NCBI RefSeq assembly: GCF_028372415.1
Contig: NC_092874.1
Coordinates: 333,206,651 to 333,270,650, forward strand
Origin: Notamacropus eugenii
Lineage: Eukaryota > Chordata > Mammalia > Diprotodontia > Macropodidae
Reading direction: 5' to 3'
Length of the DNA stretch: 64,000 nucleotides
The notes below the pieces were generated by a model that was not told where the DNA came from, ran no database searches, and saw nothing but the letters and a program-made list of their open reading frames with translations. The position numbers were made by a program, and so were the translations under genes. Below, in pieces: positions 43,991 through 55,371 of this stretch (the first letter of the stretch is position 1; each line of letters opens with the position of its first letter).

Positions 43991-45169
43991 ATCTCTTAGA
44001 TCTTGATTTTGGGTACAGGTGTTTACTCTGCGTCAGAAACTAGAAGAATCTGAGAACTGGAAACTGGGTCCCGGTTTCTTTATCTGAAAGTGGGAACAAT
44101 AATACTTGTGGGTTGTTAGAGGGGATCAAATAGAAATATGTAATGCGCTTTGGAAAACTTTACAAAAATGTTTTCTCTTTGTTGTTAGTTGGAAAGATAA
44201 GCAAATTTGTAAATGTAAGAGCGCCACAATGATGGGTTGCTCTAAGTCCTAACAAACCTTGTAACGCTTTAGAATACTAGAATTAAGACCTGAAAGACAT
44301 CTTAGGTTATGGGAAGTCCGTGTCATGGACCTCTTTATTGGTCTGGGGAAGCCTATTGACCCCTTCCCAGGGTGTTTTTAAATTCATAAAATAAAATTCA
44401 CAGCATTGTAAAAGAAACCAGTTACAAGGAAATATAATTATTAATATATACATAGAAAGAAAACCCAAGGTCATGTACCCCAGATTAAGAATCTCTCCAC
44501 TTGAGTAACCCCCTTATTTTTATAGAGGAGAGCACTAAGACTCTGGACTTGGATACCAGAAAAAAATGAGATTAAGGGAAGCTGATAAAAGTATTAAAAT
44601 TTGCTATCCTACTAAAAACTCTTTATCACCTGATCTTCCAGGGAGCATACAGTTAGTAAGGTAGACAGGTAGTGGTTTTTTATTTTTCTAGTCAGATCCC
44701 AATGTATATATTTATCCATCTGGGAAAAGCTTTCAGATTTAAAGAGGACTTAGTCTAGAGATCCTCTTTAAACTTTTCCATAGGGAAAGGTAAATACTTT
44801 TGGAATTGACATTTTATTATGCTTAGGCCACTATCAGGAAGTATGTGGCTAGGGCCCTATAGTTTAATCCTTAGACAACAAGGAGGAGGAGACTCCATGA
44901 GCCTGGGTCCTAAGTTCTGTTGGGGAGTTTGTCTCTTCAGAGAAAGCATTCCTTCTCCAGGGTGGTGACAGAGTTCAGATGAGCTGTCCGGAAAGGCACT
45001 TTAATTCTTGAAGGGCTGGTTGGGGAGGCTCCTGTGGATCCTTCTTGATGGAGACTATTCAGATTCCAGAGAGCTCTAGACTTTTATCTTTTAATATCAG
45101 GCCCTGGTTCCGCCTATTGGAGTCCTGCTATGGACAAAGGACCTTGAAGCCTAGCAGACCCCCACTTTG
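43991..45169. other. Intron 1 with a hAT remnant
   Basis: 44310-44505 is a hAT-type remnant (separate entry). MIR-like scraps at about 44075-44170 (TTCTTTATCTGAAAGTGGGA). The rest is unrecognised. Confidence 0.5.
44310..44505 (-). mobile_element. hAT-type MITE remnant
   Basis: GTGTCATGGACCTCTTTATT, AAGCCTATTGACCCCTTCCC, TAAAATAAAATTCACAGCAT, CCCAGATTAAGAATCTC. It is the same family as 24313-24480 and 24927-25136. Confidence 0.65.
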
Positions 45170-45525
45170 TTGTTATTATTATTATTATGAACTTGAAAAA
45201 CATTATCCAACATGACTGTTTACACATACACCCAAAAAATAGGGAAAAGAGAACTGCACATGAGACCATGAATCTCTACAATAACAAGCATTTATATAGT
45301 GCTTACTGTATGCCTGGCACTGTGCTAAGTGATATTCACAACAACCCTGTGAGGAGGTAGGTACTGCTATTGTCCTCATTTTACAGAGGAGGAAACTGAG
45401 GCAGACATGCAGTGACTTGCCCAGGGTCAAAGGCTAATAAATATCTGAGACTGGGTTAGAACTCAGGTCTCTCCCTTATTCCAGGGCTGGTTCTCTATCC
45501 ACTCTACCATTAGTTGCCTTGCATT
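45170..45525 (-). repeat. MIR-like repeat with an unusual attached sequence, copy 2
   Basis: ATTATTATTATGAACTTGAA, GAACTGCACATGAGACCATG, then a well-kept MIR/CORE body (TGCCTGGCACTGTGCTAAGT; GAGGAAACTGAGGCAGACAT; TTCTCTATCCACTCTACCAT). Confidence 0.75.
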
Positions 45526-45724
45526 TTTTAAAAATGTAGCACCTTTCTGAGACCAGTCTCACAACGCAGGTCATGTTCCCAGAGGGCAGTGATTATATCT
45601 TCAGAAGGATACTAGGACATGTCACCCTCGAGGGGCTGAAGTTTCTAGTATTCTTGTTCTCAGACTTCCCACCTAGAGAGAATATCACCACTTATTCATT
45701 TATTTATTCTTTCCCCCTTTTTTG

Positions 45725-45867
45725 CACATTTTGTATTTTTTAAAATCTTAATTTCATTTTTATTTTCGGTTTCCAGATTCTTCCTCCAACCCCTTCCCCA
45801 CCCATTGAGAAGCCGAGAAATGAGATACCCATTATACACGCGAAGTCATGCACAACCTATTTCCAGT
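45725..45867 (-). mobile_element. L1 3' end, antisense
   Basis: TTTTTATTTTCGGTTTCCAG, CCACCCATTGAGAAGC, CGAAGTCATGCACAACCTAT. Confidence 0.7.
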
Positions 45868-46109
45868 CAGCATTAGCACTTACTGGATCCTGGGCACTTT
45901 GCTTTGCTAAGTGCTAAGACATAGACAAAAATGAAATAGGGTCTGCCCGCTAGGAACTTAAGTGAGGAAGGAAAGCATTCCCTGAAGGGGGAGTAGCCAG
46001 TGCCGCCATTTGGAGAGGAGTACGTGGAGCCTCTCTTGTTAGGCTGATGTGACTGGCATACAAAGTATAAGAGTGGGAATAACATAAGAACGCTGGGCAG
46101 CAGGAAGGA

Positions 46110-46415
46110 GCTATGCCATTTATTTATTTATTTTTCGTTTTCCAACATTCAGTTCCAAATTTTCTCCCCATTTTTCTCCTCCCCCTCCCCCCCAAGACGG
46201 CATGTACTTTGATATAGGCTCTGCATATACATTCATATTGAACTTATTTTCACATTGTCATGTAAAGAAGAGTTAGAACCAATGGGAGGAACCATGAGAA
46301 AAAAGAAACAAGCAAAAATAAAAGAGAACAAATAATATGCTTTAATCTGCATTCAGACTCCATAGTTCTCTTTCTGCCTATGGACAGCATTTTCTGTCAT
46401 GAGTCCTTTGGAGTG
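46110..46415 (-). mobile_element. L1 3' end, antisense, inside L2
   Basis: TTATTTTTCGTTTTCCAACA, CCCCCAAGACGGCATGTACT, TCTGCATTCAGACTCCATAG. Confidence 0.85.
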
Positions 46416-46508
46416 GAGCTGTGTTATAAAGAACTTTCTCACAGAGCAGTTTATATTTGAACCTCAAGACAATAGGGAGCCACTGGATTTTGGAGGGGGA
46501 GGGGAAGG

Positions 46509-46772
46509 GGAAAAAGTGGTATAGTGGATAGAGTGCAGGACCTAGAGTCAGACAGACTCATTTTCATGAGTTCAAATCCAGTCTTACATACTTCCTAACT
46601 GTGTGATCTTGGGCAAGTCACCTCACCTTGTTTGCCTCGGTTTCCTCACCTGTAAAATGAGCTGAAGAAAGAAATGGCAAACCATTGCAGTATCTCTGTC
46701 AATCAAACCCCAAAGAGGGGGTGGAGGCAACATCATGAAGAGGCAGACATGATTGAAAACAACTAAACAACA
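46509..46772 (+). repeat. Marsupial SINE inside L2
   Basis: AAAGTGGTATAGTGGATAGA, GACCTAGAGTCAGACAGACT, GATCTTGGGCAAGTCACCTC, GAAGAGGCAGACATGATTGA. Confidence 0.9.
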
Positions 46773-47582
46773 TCAAAAATCGTGATCATGCGTAGATTTT
46801 AGGAGAATTATTTATGTGGATCATTGAAAGATTGAAGTGGGGAGAGGCTTGAGATAGGGAGACTTAATCGGAAGCTATTACAGGAGCCCTGGCAAGGGGC
46901 AATAAGGGGGGGCAGATATGTGAATGGAGAGGAAATGATACATAAGCAAAGATTTCATGGAGAAGAAAGTGGTAAGATTTGGACACTAATTGATTGGATA
47001 TATGGTGAGGTAAGTGCAGAGTTAGGGATTCATACCAAATTTTCAAATGTGGGTTATTTCTAGAATTGTGGTTCCCCCTTTCTGTAGTAATGGGGAAGTA
47101 GAGAAGATGGATGGGTTTGGGGTGAAAGATAATGAGTTCTGTTTTGAACAGACTGAGTTCAAGATGCCTCTAGGACATACAATTCAAAATGTCTAATTAA
47201 GGAGTTAGTTATACATAACTGGACCCCCAGGAAAGAAGACTCAGGCAGGATATAGAGATCTGAGTCATCTGCATAGAGATAGTGATTAAATCATGTGCCA
47301 TTGATGAGATCACCAGAGAAAAAAGGGAACAGGACCCCAAATAGATCCTGGGGCTACCCCTACAAAGAAGCCTGAAAAGGATTTGTCAGATATGAAGACA
47401 GAGCTGAAAACCCAGAGAGGAGAGTACAGTCAGCAGTGCCACAGAGAGAGAGAGGTCAAGGGAGATGAGAATAGAAGAGACCAATAGATCTGGTAATTAA
47501 AGATTGTTGATGACTTTTGAGAATGGGCTTTTCAGCTCATAATTTCCTTTTTGTTACTTTTCTTGTTTTCTACTGTTAACTA

Positions 47583-47845
47583 CAGTTATTCCTTCCATAT
47601 CACAGAGGGTAGGGCACAGTGTCCCTGCAATTTGGAAAATCCTCATAAAAATTTTTGGCCCTCCCGTCATACCAGAGAAGGTCTGAATTTTTTCTTTTAT
47701 GGGGTATTTACAACACTTTATTGTAAAATTTGGGTTACGTATTTGGTCATATTTTAACTTAAAGAAAGAAATTGTATATATTTATAGCATTAAAAGATAA
47801 AATATGTTGATATTATACTATACATATTTTATGCATTTCTGTGCA
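47583..47845. mobile_element. Tigger-like MITE, partial
   Basis: Starts CAGTTATTCCTTCCATATCA after a TA (47581-47582). The block TTTTTGGCCCTCCCGTCATA ... TTATGGGGTATTTACAACAC recurs inverted at the right end of 58734-59085. Confidence 0.55.
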
Positions 47846-47879
47846 TAAACTTTTTCTGTGTCATCTGTTAGCCTTCACA

Positions 47880-48005
47880 AGTCATTTGTGGCTTCCTTAT
47901 CTGTAAGATGGGGATTATAAAATCACCCACCCCACAGCATTGTTGTGAAGCAAATGAAGTTCTTTGCAAACATAAACCTTAAGATGGATAAAGGTCTTTG
48001 CAAAC
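47880..48005 (+). repeat. MIR-type SINE 3' part
   Basis: CTTCCTTATCTGTAAGATGG, CACAGCATTGTTGTGAAGCA. Confidence 0.72.
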
Positions 48006-48281
48006 ATCTCTGATTTCATTTTTATCTCTCATTGTGTCTAGACTCCGTATTTTGCCATTTTGGCCACTAAAAAAAAAACCGCCCACAAAACAATCCAGTA
48101 CTTTGGAAGAGCCCATTTTTGATTTCTTTATCGTTGCTCTTTGAGGGGTCCTTTTTAGATTCTTTTTGGATTTCTAAAACCTTCCATGTAGAGGGGTTTC
48201 TACTCAGCTGTAAGTTGGACCGGATGACCTCTTGTATTCTCTTCCAGTGATGAGATTAAGTGTCTACTGTGTGCCACTAAA

Positions 48282-48515
48282 GGTAGTTCATGGCTCAATG
48301 GAAACAGTACTGGGCCTGGAGTCAGGAAGACCTAAGTTCAAATCCAACCTCAGACACTTCTAGCTGTGTGACCCCAGGCAGGTCACTTTAATCCCAGATT
48401 ACCTGACAAAATGGATCCACTGGAGAAGAAAATGACAAACTACTCCAGTGTCTTTACCAAGAAAACCTCAAATGGGGTCATGAAGAGTTGGACATGACTG
48501 AAACAACTGAGCCAG
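48282..48515 (+). repeat. Marsupial tRNA-headed SINE, long form
   Basis: ACTGGGCCTGGAGTCAGGAA, GTGTGACCCCAGGCAGGTCA, AGAGTTGGACATGACTGAAA. Confidence 0.9.
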
Positions 48516-49426
48516 AATAATGTGCCAAACATTAGGATTCTGTGACCCAAACTAGAAACACTACCATTGCCTGAGCCAAGCATAACAACTGAATTGGGTC
48601 AGTTTTAGGAGTTTGACTGACTCTCCTGAACATATTTCCCAGAATTAAGTATTAGCTATTAAAGCCATACTCAAGGGTTGACTCAATAGTCCCTTAATAA
48701 CCTCTTGTCTTGAGTGTGAGTTTTTAAATCACATTCCTGATTTCCTTACTTCATTGGTGATTGGTTGAGACAAATGAGGATCAATGGATCTTGAGACCTT
48801 GGAGATGAATAGAAAGTAGAAGGTGAAAGAAGAGGTAGCAAGAAATCAAGATTGGTGGTGAAGAGGGGAGGGGGAGGGGGATAACGAGGGAAGTGAGTGG
48901 GCAGACTGGGACATAGAAAAGAAAAATAGGCGATATCGAAAGATAACTTCAGTTTTTATCTAAGGCCCGGGTTAGTTTGTAACTTTTACTTGTAAATGCT
49001 ATAGAAAAACTGCCTGTTACAAGGACATTAGGACAGCATACCCTCTTGTTTTCCTAAGTAATGGCAGTTTAATTTTTGTATTATGTATTATAATACTCAA
49101 TATTATATATTTTGACTGGTGGAATAGAGGGTGGGTAAACCATAAGTCTGCATGTTTTCAGATTTTTAAGTTAGAATTTAGAAATGTGACTTTGCTTTCT
49201 GGCCTCCCCTCCCTTTGATTTTCATCCATTCCCCTCAACACGTATACCATTTGACGTTGTGGTAGACATTAGTATAAAAGAGAGGGCATTTGTTATCAAG
49301 GGCCACATCCTCATTTCATACCATCTGCCAGTTTCCAGTTACTATATTTGAACATCCGAAATGATTCTGAATGTTTGGGACCAAACATTTGATGGCAAGA
49401 ATACAAAGACTGAGGGAATAATCTTT
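48516..49426. other. Intron 1, nothing recognised
   Basis: Purine-rich around 48780-48900. No gene or clear repeat. Confidence 0.45.
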
Positions 49427-49935
49427 TTTCTTTTCCTTTTTAATATTTTATTTTTCCCCAATTACATGTAATTTTGTCGTTTAATTTTAACATTCTTTTT
49501 TTCAAATTTTGAGTGCTCTCTCTCCTTTCCCTCCCCCCCCGTTAAGAAGGCAAGCAATTTGACATAGATTATACATGTGTAGTCATACAAAACACATTTT
49601 CATGTAAGTTATGCTGTGAAAGAAAACAGACAAAAAAGAAAACACCAAGGAAAATAAAGTAAAGAAAAGGTATCTTTGATCTGTGTTCAGGCTCCACTAG
49701 TTCTTTCTCTAGAGGTGACAGCATTTTTCATCATAAATCCTTCAGAATTGTCTTAGATCATTATGTGACTGAGAATAGCATGTTATTCATCATTATACAA
49801 TATTTTTTTTATCATCACACAGTATTGTTACTGTGTACAATGTTTCCTAGTTCTGCTCATTTCACTTTGCATCAGTTCATGTTAAGTCTTTCCATTTTTT
49901 TCTGAGAGCATCCTGCTCATTGTAGCACGGTAGTG
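49427..49935 (-). mobile_element. L1 3' end, antisense
   Basis: TATTTTTCCCCAATTACATG, GTTAAGAAGGCAAGCAATTT, TCACTTTGCATCAGTTCATG, GAGCATCCTGCTCATTGTAG. Confidence 0.9.
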
Positions 49936-50575
49936 ATAAACTTGCTCCAAGTTTCATGTACAGCCCTTTATTCTATTAGGCATATGAAAATGCTCATTTT
50001 ATTTGGTGTTTAAATTCAGAATGAAAACAGCTCACACAAAAAAAAACAGCCCAAGGTACACAAGATACAAAGAATGTCAGAGAATCTCTCCCTTGTGTCT
50101 TGAAGGATTCAGGATACTTGAGTGTTAGCCATGGCACTGTCACTGACTTGCTGCTGGTTTTTAGAAGAATCATTTAATGTCTCTGAACCTTAGTTTCTTC
50201 AGCTGTAAAAAGAGAGGGTTAGATATAGTAACTCTGAGCTTCCATTTTTCATCCTTTGTGATCCTGGAATCTCTGTCTCAATACTTATCAACCTAATTGT
50301 CTTGTTAAGATCTCAGGCTCAGCATATCTGAAAAATAAAGCCATTTTCCCTCTTATGCCAACCCCTGTTCTCAAATTTCCTCATTTCTTTCCATTGATGG
50401 TGTTTTATGGTTTACAAAGCACTTTCCTTGCAACAATACCATGGGGGTAAGTGGTGTGAATTAGTCTCATTACTATTTTATAGCCGAGGATACTGAGACT
50501 CAAGAGATTAACTGGTTTTTCCCACAGTTATAGAGCTAGTAAAAGGTGGGGCTGGGACTTGGATCCAAGTGTCCC
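49936..50575. repeat. Unclassified scrap and two MIR-type fragments
   Basis: 49936-50060 weakly matches 40785-40890. 50120-50285 is + MIR (CAGCTGTAAAAAGAGAGGGT). 50395-50575 is minus MIR (TTTATAGCCGAGGATACTGA; ATAGAGCTAGTAAAAGGTGG). Confidence 0.55.
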
Positions 50576-51539
50576 AGGTTGGGAAACTTCACATTTGGAA
50601 TCTTACCTCTCCCTCTATCCCTTATCTATCACTACATGCTGTCAGTTCTTCCTTTGAAATATTTTTTGGCCTCTTTCTTCCTTCTTCACACTCCCATAAT
50701 CTTTGGCTAGGCTGTTATCATTGGAGGCCTTATTCAGTGAAACAAATATTTTTAAAGTTTCTGCCATTGCAGAGCACTGGGCCAGTTGCTTGGCAGGATG
50801 AGGAAGTAGAGAGACGTTGAGTAAAGTTGTCCCTGGGGATTATGAGGGAACAGATAAACAACCCTTGTGGAGATATGACGTGGCAATTCCCTCTGCAGGT
50901 GCTGGATGGAACCCCTTCTTTTTCAGCAGCCACTGCTATTAAAGACCCAGAAAAGAAAATTTTTATCACCAAAATCATTGGCCCTGTCAGATGGCTTCAT
51001 GGTTTAATACCAAACAAATACAGTTTTATCAATGGGAGTGACATTAAAGGAAATAAGTTAACATCTGCTTTGCCACTGCCTACTAAAGAGAATAAGACTT
51101 TTCCATCTGACCTATGGCTGAAATCTCTTACTGTTTTCCTAGACATAGGAAGTTCCTTGAGATGGGGAACTGTCTTGCATTTCCATCTTAGTATTTAGTT
51201 CCTTTTTATCCATTCATAAACACAAACACTGTCATATGCAATATTATATAAGTACTTTGGAGAATTACACAATAAAATACCATGAAGATTCAAGGAGAGA
51301 AAATTATTATTGTGGAAGTTAATCTTAAGTCTATTATATTGGAGTAAGTAGAGTGAAGGTGAGAAGACCTGCCTGTGAAATTATTTCATTAGTCCAGATA
51401 TATCATAGTTCTACCTGATTTCAGTTTTTATTTTCAGGGATCTATTGTACATTTCTCTACCAGAAAAAACTTCCTCAAAGTCTACTTTTATTTTCTCTTA
51501 CAGTTATGTTCAGATTCCTTATTTTGGCATTTCAGTTTT
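50576..51539. other. Intron 1, nothing recognised
   Basis: The 123-codon frame at 50827-51198 shows no known domain and is not supported as a gene. Confidence 0.45.
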
Positions 51540-51632
51540 TAAAAATATTTTATTTTTTTCCCCAATTACGTTAAAACCATTTTTAACATTCAAAAAAAGT
51601 TTTGAGTTCCAAATTCCATCTCTTCCTTGACA
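51540..51632 (-). mobile_element. Short L1 3' end, antisense
   Basis: TTATTTTTTTCCCCAATTAC and GTTTTGAGTTCCAAATTCC form a very short L1 insertion next to a longer one. Confidence 0.75.
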
Positions 51633-51639
51633 TTTAATT

Positions 51640-52625
51640 TTTTTAAATGTATTTTATTTTTTCCAATTACATGTAAAAACAATTTTTAACATTAGTTTTT
51701 TTAAATTTTGAGTTCCAAAATTCTCCCCTGCTTCCCTTCGATCTTCATTTAGAAGGTAAGCAATTTTACATAGCTTATACGTGTGCAGTCATGCAAAGCA
51801 TATTTTCATATTACTCATGTCATGAAAAAATATATATCCAAACAATCTCAAGGAAAATAAAGTTTTAAAAAATGTGCTTTGATTTGCATTCAGACTCCAT
51901 CAGCTCTTTCTCTGAAGGTGGATAGTATTGCTTCAGAATTGTCTTGTATGTCTGTATTGGTGAGAATAGCTAAGTCCTTCACAATTTATCATTGCACAGT
52001 ATAGCTGTTACTGTACACAGTGTTCTGTTTCTGCTTGTTTTACTTTGTATCAGTTCATGGAAGCCTTTCCAGGTTTTTCTAAAAGCATCCTCTTCTTAAA
52101 GCATGGTAGTCATTCCATAACAGTCACAGGCCACAGTTTCTTCAGCCATTCCCGAACTGATGGACATCCCTTCAACTTCCATTTCTTGGCCACCACAAAA
52201 AGAACTGCTAGAAACATTTTTGTACATATAGGTCTTTTGCCTTTTTTTAAAAATCACTTTGCGATACAGACCCAGTAGTAGTATTGCTGGGTCAAAGAGT
52301 ATGCACAATTGTATTACCCTTTGACCGTTATTCCAGATTGCTCTCCACAATGGTTGGCTCAGTTCACAACTCTACCAACAGTGCATTAGTGTCTCAGTTT
52401 TCCCACATCCCCTCCAACATGTCATTTTCCTTTTCTATCATATTAGCCAATCTGATAGTTGTGAGGTGGTACCTCAGACTTGTTTTAATTTACATTTCTC
52501 TAATCATTAGTGATACAGAGCATTTTTTCATATAGTTACAGATATATAACTTTGATTTCTTCATCTGAAAATTACCTCTTCATATCCTTTGACTGTTTAT
52601 CAATTAGGGAATGACTTGTATTCTT
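51640..52625 (-). mobile_element. L1 3' end with part of ORF2, antisense
   Basis: The longest ordinary L1 piece in intron 1: TTTTCCAATTACATGTAAAA, GATCTTCATTTAGAAGGTAA, ATTGCTGGGTCAAAGAGTAT, CACATCCCCTCCAACATG, TGTGAGGTGGTACCTCAGAC, ATTAGGGAATGACTTGTATT. The right part reads back as the C-terminal end of ORF2. Confidence 0.92.
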
Positions 52626-52654
52626 ATACATTTGACTGAGTTTTATCTTGGCAT

Positions 52655-53215
52655 TTAAGGCCCTGTACATCCTGGTTTATGTGTTTATAAACATATCTGT
52701 CAATCTATCAGTCAATTTGTCTGTTATTCCTTAATTCCTTAATTAATATTAATTCCTTAATAACCATTTGATGAAACCAGTAGAATGTAAGGTCCGCAAG
52801 GACAGAGATTGTTTTTGTTTTTATTTTTGTGTCATCAACACCTGACATGGTATTTTCTACATAGTGGGCACTTAAGAAGGGAGGGAAGGAGAGAACAAGG
52901 GTGAAGGGAAGAAAACAAACATTTTAAGCACTTCCTGTTTTCTTGGCACTGTGCTAAGTGCTAGGAAGTAATAAATATTTGTTGAACTTAGCTTAAGTTG
53001 AACTAAACTGCTCGCTTTTTCTATCCTCCACATTCGCCGTACTCTTCATTTTTTCTTTCATAATGTCCACATCTTCTCTGTCCCTCTTTCTGATGTGTCA
53101 AACCCCACCTTGTCCAGGAAACCTTTTCTGTTATACTCCAGATGATAACAATTTCCCATATTCCAGACTGCCCATGGCATTTATTGCCTGATATCTTGAC
53201 ACCTGATTATAATAA
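52655..53215 (+). repeat. L2-type pieces with a MIR scrap
   Basis: AAGGCCCTGTACATCCTGG, GAATGTAAGGTCCGCAAGGA, MIR-like at 52915-52985 (GGCACTGTGCTAAGTGCTAG), then CACCTTGTCCAGGAAACCTT. Confidence 0.55.
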
Positions 53216-53594
53216 TTGAACACTTGCCAAACATCTTACTCACTTCAAGTTTCATATGCCTCATGGTTCATGAAAAATAAGCCTTGGTTCCCAGGTACAC
53301 TTAAAAGAGTAAGGACTATTCCAAAGCTCTTTGTCTCCAACCTCTGGATCCAGGTATCTAATAATGTATTTTCTGGTGTTATGATAAGTTGCGTGGTGTA
53401 TCTTTGTTAACTTGAACAAACATGAAGGAGGGACTTTTAATCTCTTTGACTTTGATAATTTAGAGTATATTTCCTATAACCTGGAGGAAAGAAGAACACA
53501 TTTTTAGTTGAGTGGTGCTAGTGAATATTTTACAAATGAGTCCATGCCATTCTTCAACCTGCTAACATGTCCTGTCTTGGTTATACTTTTTCAG
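53216..53594 (+). other. Intron 1 end, upstream of exon 2
   Basis: Unique-looking DNA ending in the polypyrimidine tract and AG acceptor of exon 2. Confidence 0.6.
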
Positions 53595-53830
53595 TTGGCC
53601 CATTAAAGGTGGAATTTCTGCACCCTGTGAATCTGGAAACCATAGAAAAAGAAAATCCTAAATTGAAGACAGGAGGTCGATTTACCCCAGAGGACTGCAC
53701 AGCACTTCAAAAAGTAGCCATTATTATCCCTTTCAGAAACCGGGATGAACATCTCCGTTACTGGCTTTATTATCTCCACCCTTTTCTACAGCGTCAGCAG
53801 CTGGATTATGGGATATATGTGATAAATCAG
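53595..53830 (+). CDS. B4GALT1: B4GALT1 exon 2 (start of catalytic domain)
   Basis: This 236-base exon lies between a pyrimidine-rich TTTTTCAG acceptor and a CAG|GTAAGA donor. Spliced to exon 1 it restores PLL-VGP and adds residues 121-199. The protein reads GGRFTPEDC (Cys155, the expected disulfide partner of Cys113), then KVAIIIPFRNR with the UDP-sugar-binding PFRNR at 166-170, then YWLYYLHPFLQRQQLDYGIY and VINQ. The 42-residue gap between the two cysteines equals the human gap. It differs from human at scattered sites (for example FLHPVNLETIEKENPKLK against FNMPVDLELVAKQNPNVK), as expected for a marsupial orthologue. 361 + 236 = 597 bases, exactly 199 codons, so the exon ends in phase 0. 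The metal-binding DVD motif and acceptor site lie in later exons outside the window. Failure to splice at this donor would add about 28 intron-coded residues and then a stop. Confidence 0.97.
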
Positions 53831-54074
53831 GTAAGAGATAAAAGATATTGTGACATAGACTTCCTTTTCAACAGGATATTGTGCCTTGATGTCTATACAG
53901 AATTAATTTGGCTGTAAGCTTTGATACTAATAGTGTTACAGAAAAAAGAGTGAATGAAGAGAAGGAAATTCATAAATTGGAAGCAGAAGTGCAAACCCAC
54001 ACTTCACTGAACTGTTCTTCTATTCAGAGGTGGCTTTAAACCACTTAAACATTTTAGCCTACCTAACTCATTCA

Positions 54075-54245
54075 TTTTATTGCCTAGGATCATGGGACTT
54101 GGAGGTAATCAGGACCTTAGAGATTGTTTAATTAGAGATTGAACTTTGTAGAGGAGGGAGGTGAGAGAAAGGGGCAAAGATAGTTGCTCAGCTGCACACA
54201 GAGCTCTACCCTGGTCTTCTGATCCCAGGCTTTAGTGCCATAGTT
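54075..54245 (-). repeat. MIR-type SINE, antisense, weak
   Basis: GGACCTTAGAGATTGTTTAA, GTTGCTCAGCTGCACACAGA, CTCTACCCTGGTCTTCTGAT. Confidence 0.5.
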
Positions 54246-54889
54246 ACCTTATTATAAACCAGTTACTTCTTTCTTGTCTCTTGGTGAAAGAATATAGGTT
54301 TTTTTTGTTTTGGAGTTTATTTATGCTTGGTTTTTACTATATATAAGTTACCAGTAAATTGCAATCTAGCACAGTCATATATCTGATCTCTGCTGTATAC
54401 CATTTTTATTGGAATTTCTTAGAAATGACAGGTGTTCATTTTAAGATGAATTGGCCACCATATTGTTTTGAACTTACAGCAGCTTAGTGCCACTTAATAG
54501 AGTAAATAATTTTGTAAAAACCTTAAACAAAACTAGTGAATATCACCAAAGATATCAAGGAATAAACAAAGACAGCCCATATTAATTGAGCTTCTAATAT
54601 GTACATGCATTGTACTAAGTTCTTCTGTGTGGGCTATTTTCAAGTCACAATGGTGACAATTGGTGACAATTCAGTCACCAAGATAAGACATTCATACCAA
54701 AAAGAAAACACCCCAAAACTCACTGGGTCACTTGGTTAAGGTATTGCTTAAGTTTCTTTGTCTGCAAAGTAAAAGTATTGAACTACATATAGGCCATATA
54801 AGGTCTCTCTAACTGAAGTTTTATAATTTTTTCAAAATCACACTCCATTTTAGCATATGATTGAATTGAGTAATGGATTGGGTAAATTC
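54246..54889. other. Intron 2, weak MIR-like scraps
   Basis: 54575-54650 (TGAGCTTCTAATATGTACAT) and 54760-54815 (TTTGTCTGCAAAGTAAAAGT) resemble MIR. The rest is unrecognised. Confidence 0.4.
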
Positions 54890-55370
54890 AGAGATGGAGA
54901 GGTCAGTGTAGCTTTGGATGGTTAAGAAAGACCCCAACCTAACATTGTTGAGTAATGAAAGAATGAAATGAGAGGGGTAGATGTGGGGGTCAAGGGAATT
55001 GAGGGGGATGGGAAAGGAGGTAGAGAATCACTAGTTCCAGGCAGATGAGTTGGCCTTTGTGCGTCAGGTAGTAGGGAGCCATGTATGTTTTTTAATACTT
55101 ACTAAGTGACATGAAGCAAATTTAGGGCAATCACTTTGGTGGTAGCATGTTAAGAGGGATAGGTGGGAGGAAATAGATTGGAGGCAGGAGAAGAGGTTAT
55201 AATACAGTTTGCGTAAGAGGTATTAAGCCCCTGATATAAAGTAATTGTGTAATTAGAAGAGTCAAAATAAAGTAAAAGAATCAAAAACTTAATGAATGCA
55301 TAATAGAGGACAAAGGTTTTTAGGCCCAAGTCCAAATTAGTAGGAGAGATAATGAATCGAATAAATTGGG
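54890..55370 (+). repeat. L2-type LINE 3' region, weak
   Basis: GTAGGGAGCCATGTATG, GGGCAATCACTTTGGTGGTA, AATAGATTGGAGGCAGGAGA. Confidence 0.5.
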
Positions 55371-55371
55371 A

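Larger units (their letters stand above)
45868..47520 (+). repeat. L2-type LINE, interrupted by an L1 and a SINE
   Basis: Pieces at 45868-46109 (CCTGGGCACTTTGCTTTGCT), 46425-46508 (GACAATAGGGAGCCACTGGA) and 46773-47520 (GTGGGGAGAGGCTTGAGATA; GATAATGAGTTCTGTTTTGA; GATCTGAGTCATCTGCATAG) follow the L2 order. Confidence 0.68.
5162..53594 (+). other. B4GALT1: B4GALT1 intron 1 (complete, about 48.4 kb)
   Basis: GT-AG intron between the two recognised coding exons. I see no further B4GALT1 exon inside it and no independent host gene with conserved coding structure. It is filled mainly with interspersed repeats, annotated separately. All but one of the eleven L1 pieces in it lie antisense to the gene. 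Confidence 0.93.

Noticed and set aside
4801-53830. Assignment to the paralogue B4GALT2
   Set aside because: The N-terminus (EPLL, SLQKACRLL, CALHL, YYLSGRD) and exon 2 wording match B4GALT1, not B4GALT2.
53567-53917. Exon 2 read as a free-standing 116-residue gene
   Set aside because: Both ends of the frame lie in intron sequence; the splice sites at 53594/53595 and 53830/53831 and the frame join to exon 1 show it is an internal exon.
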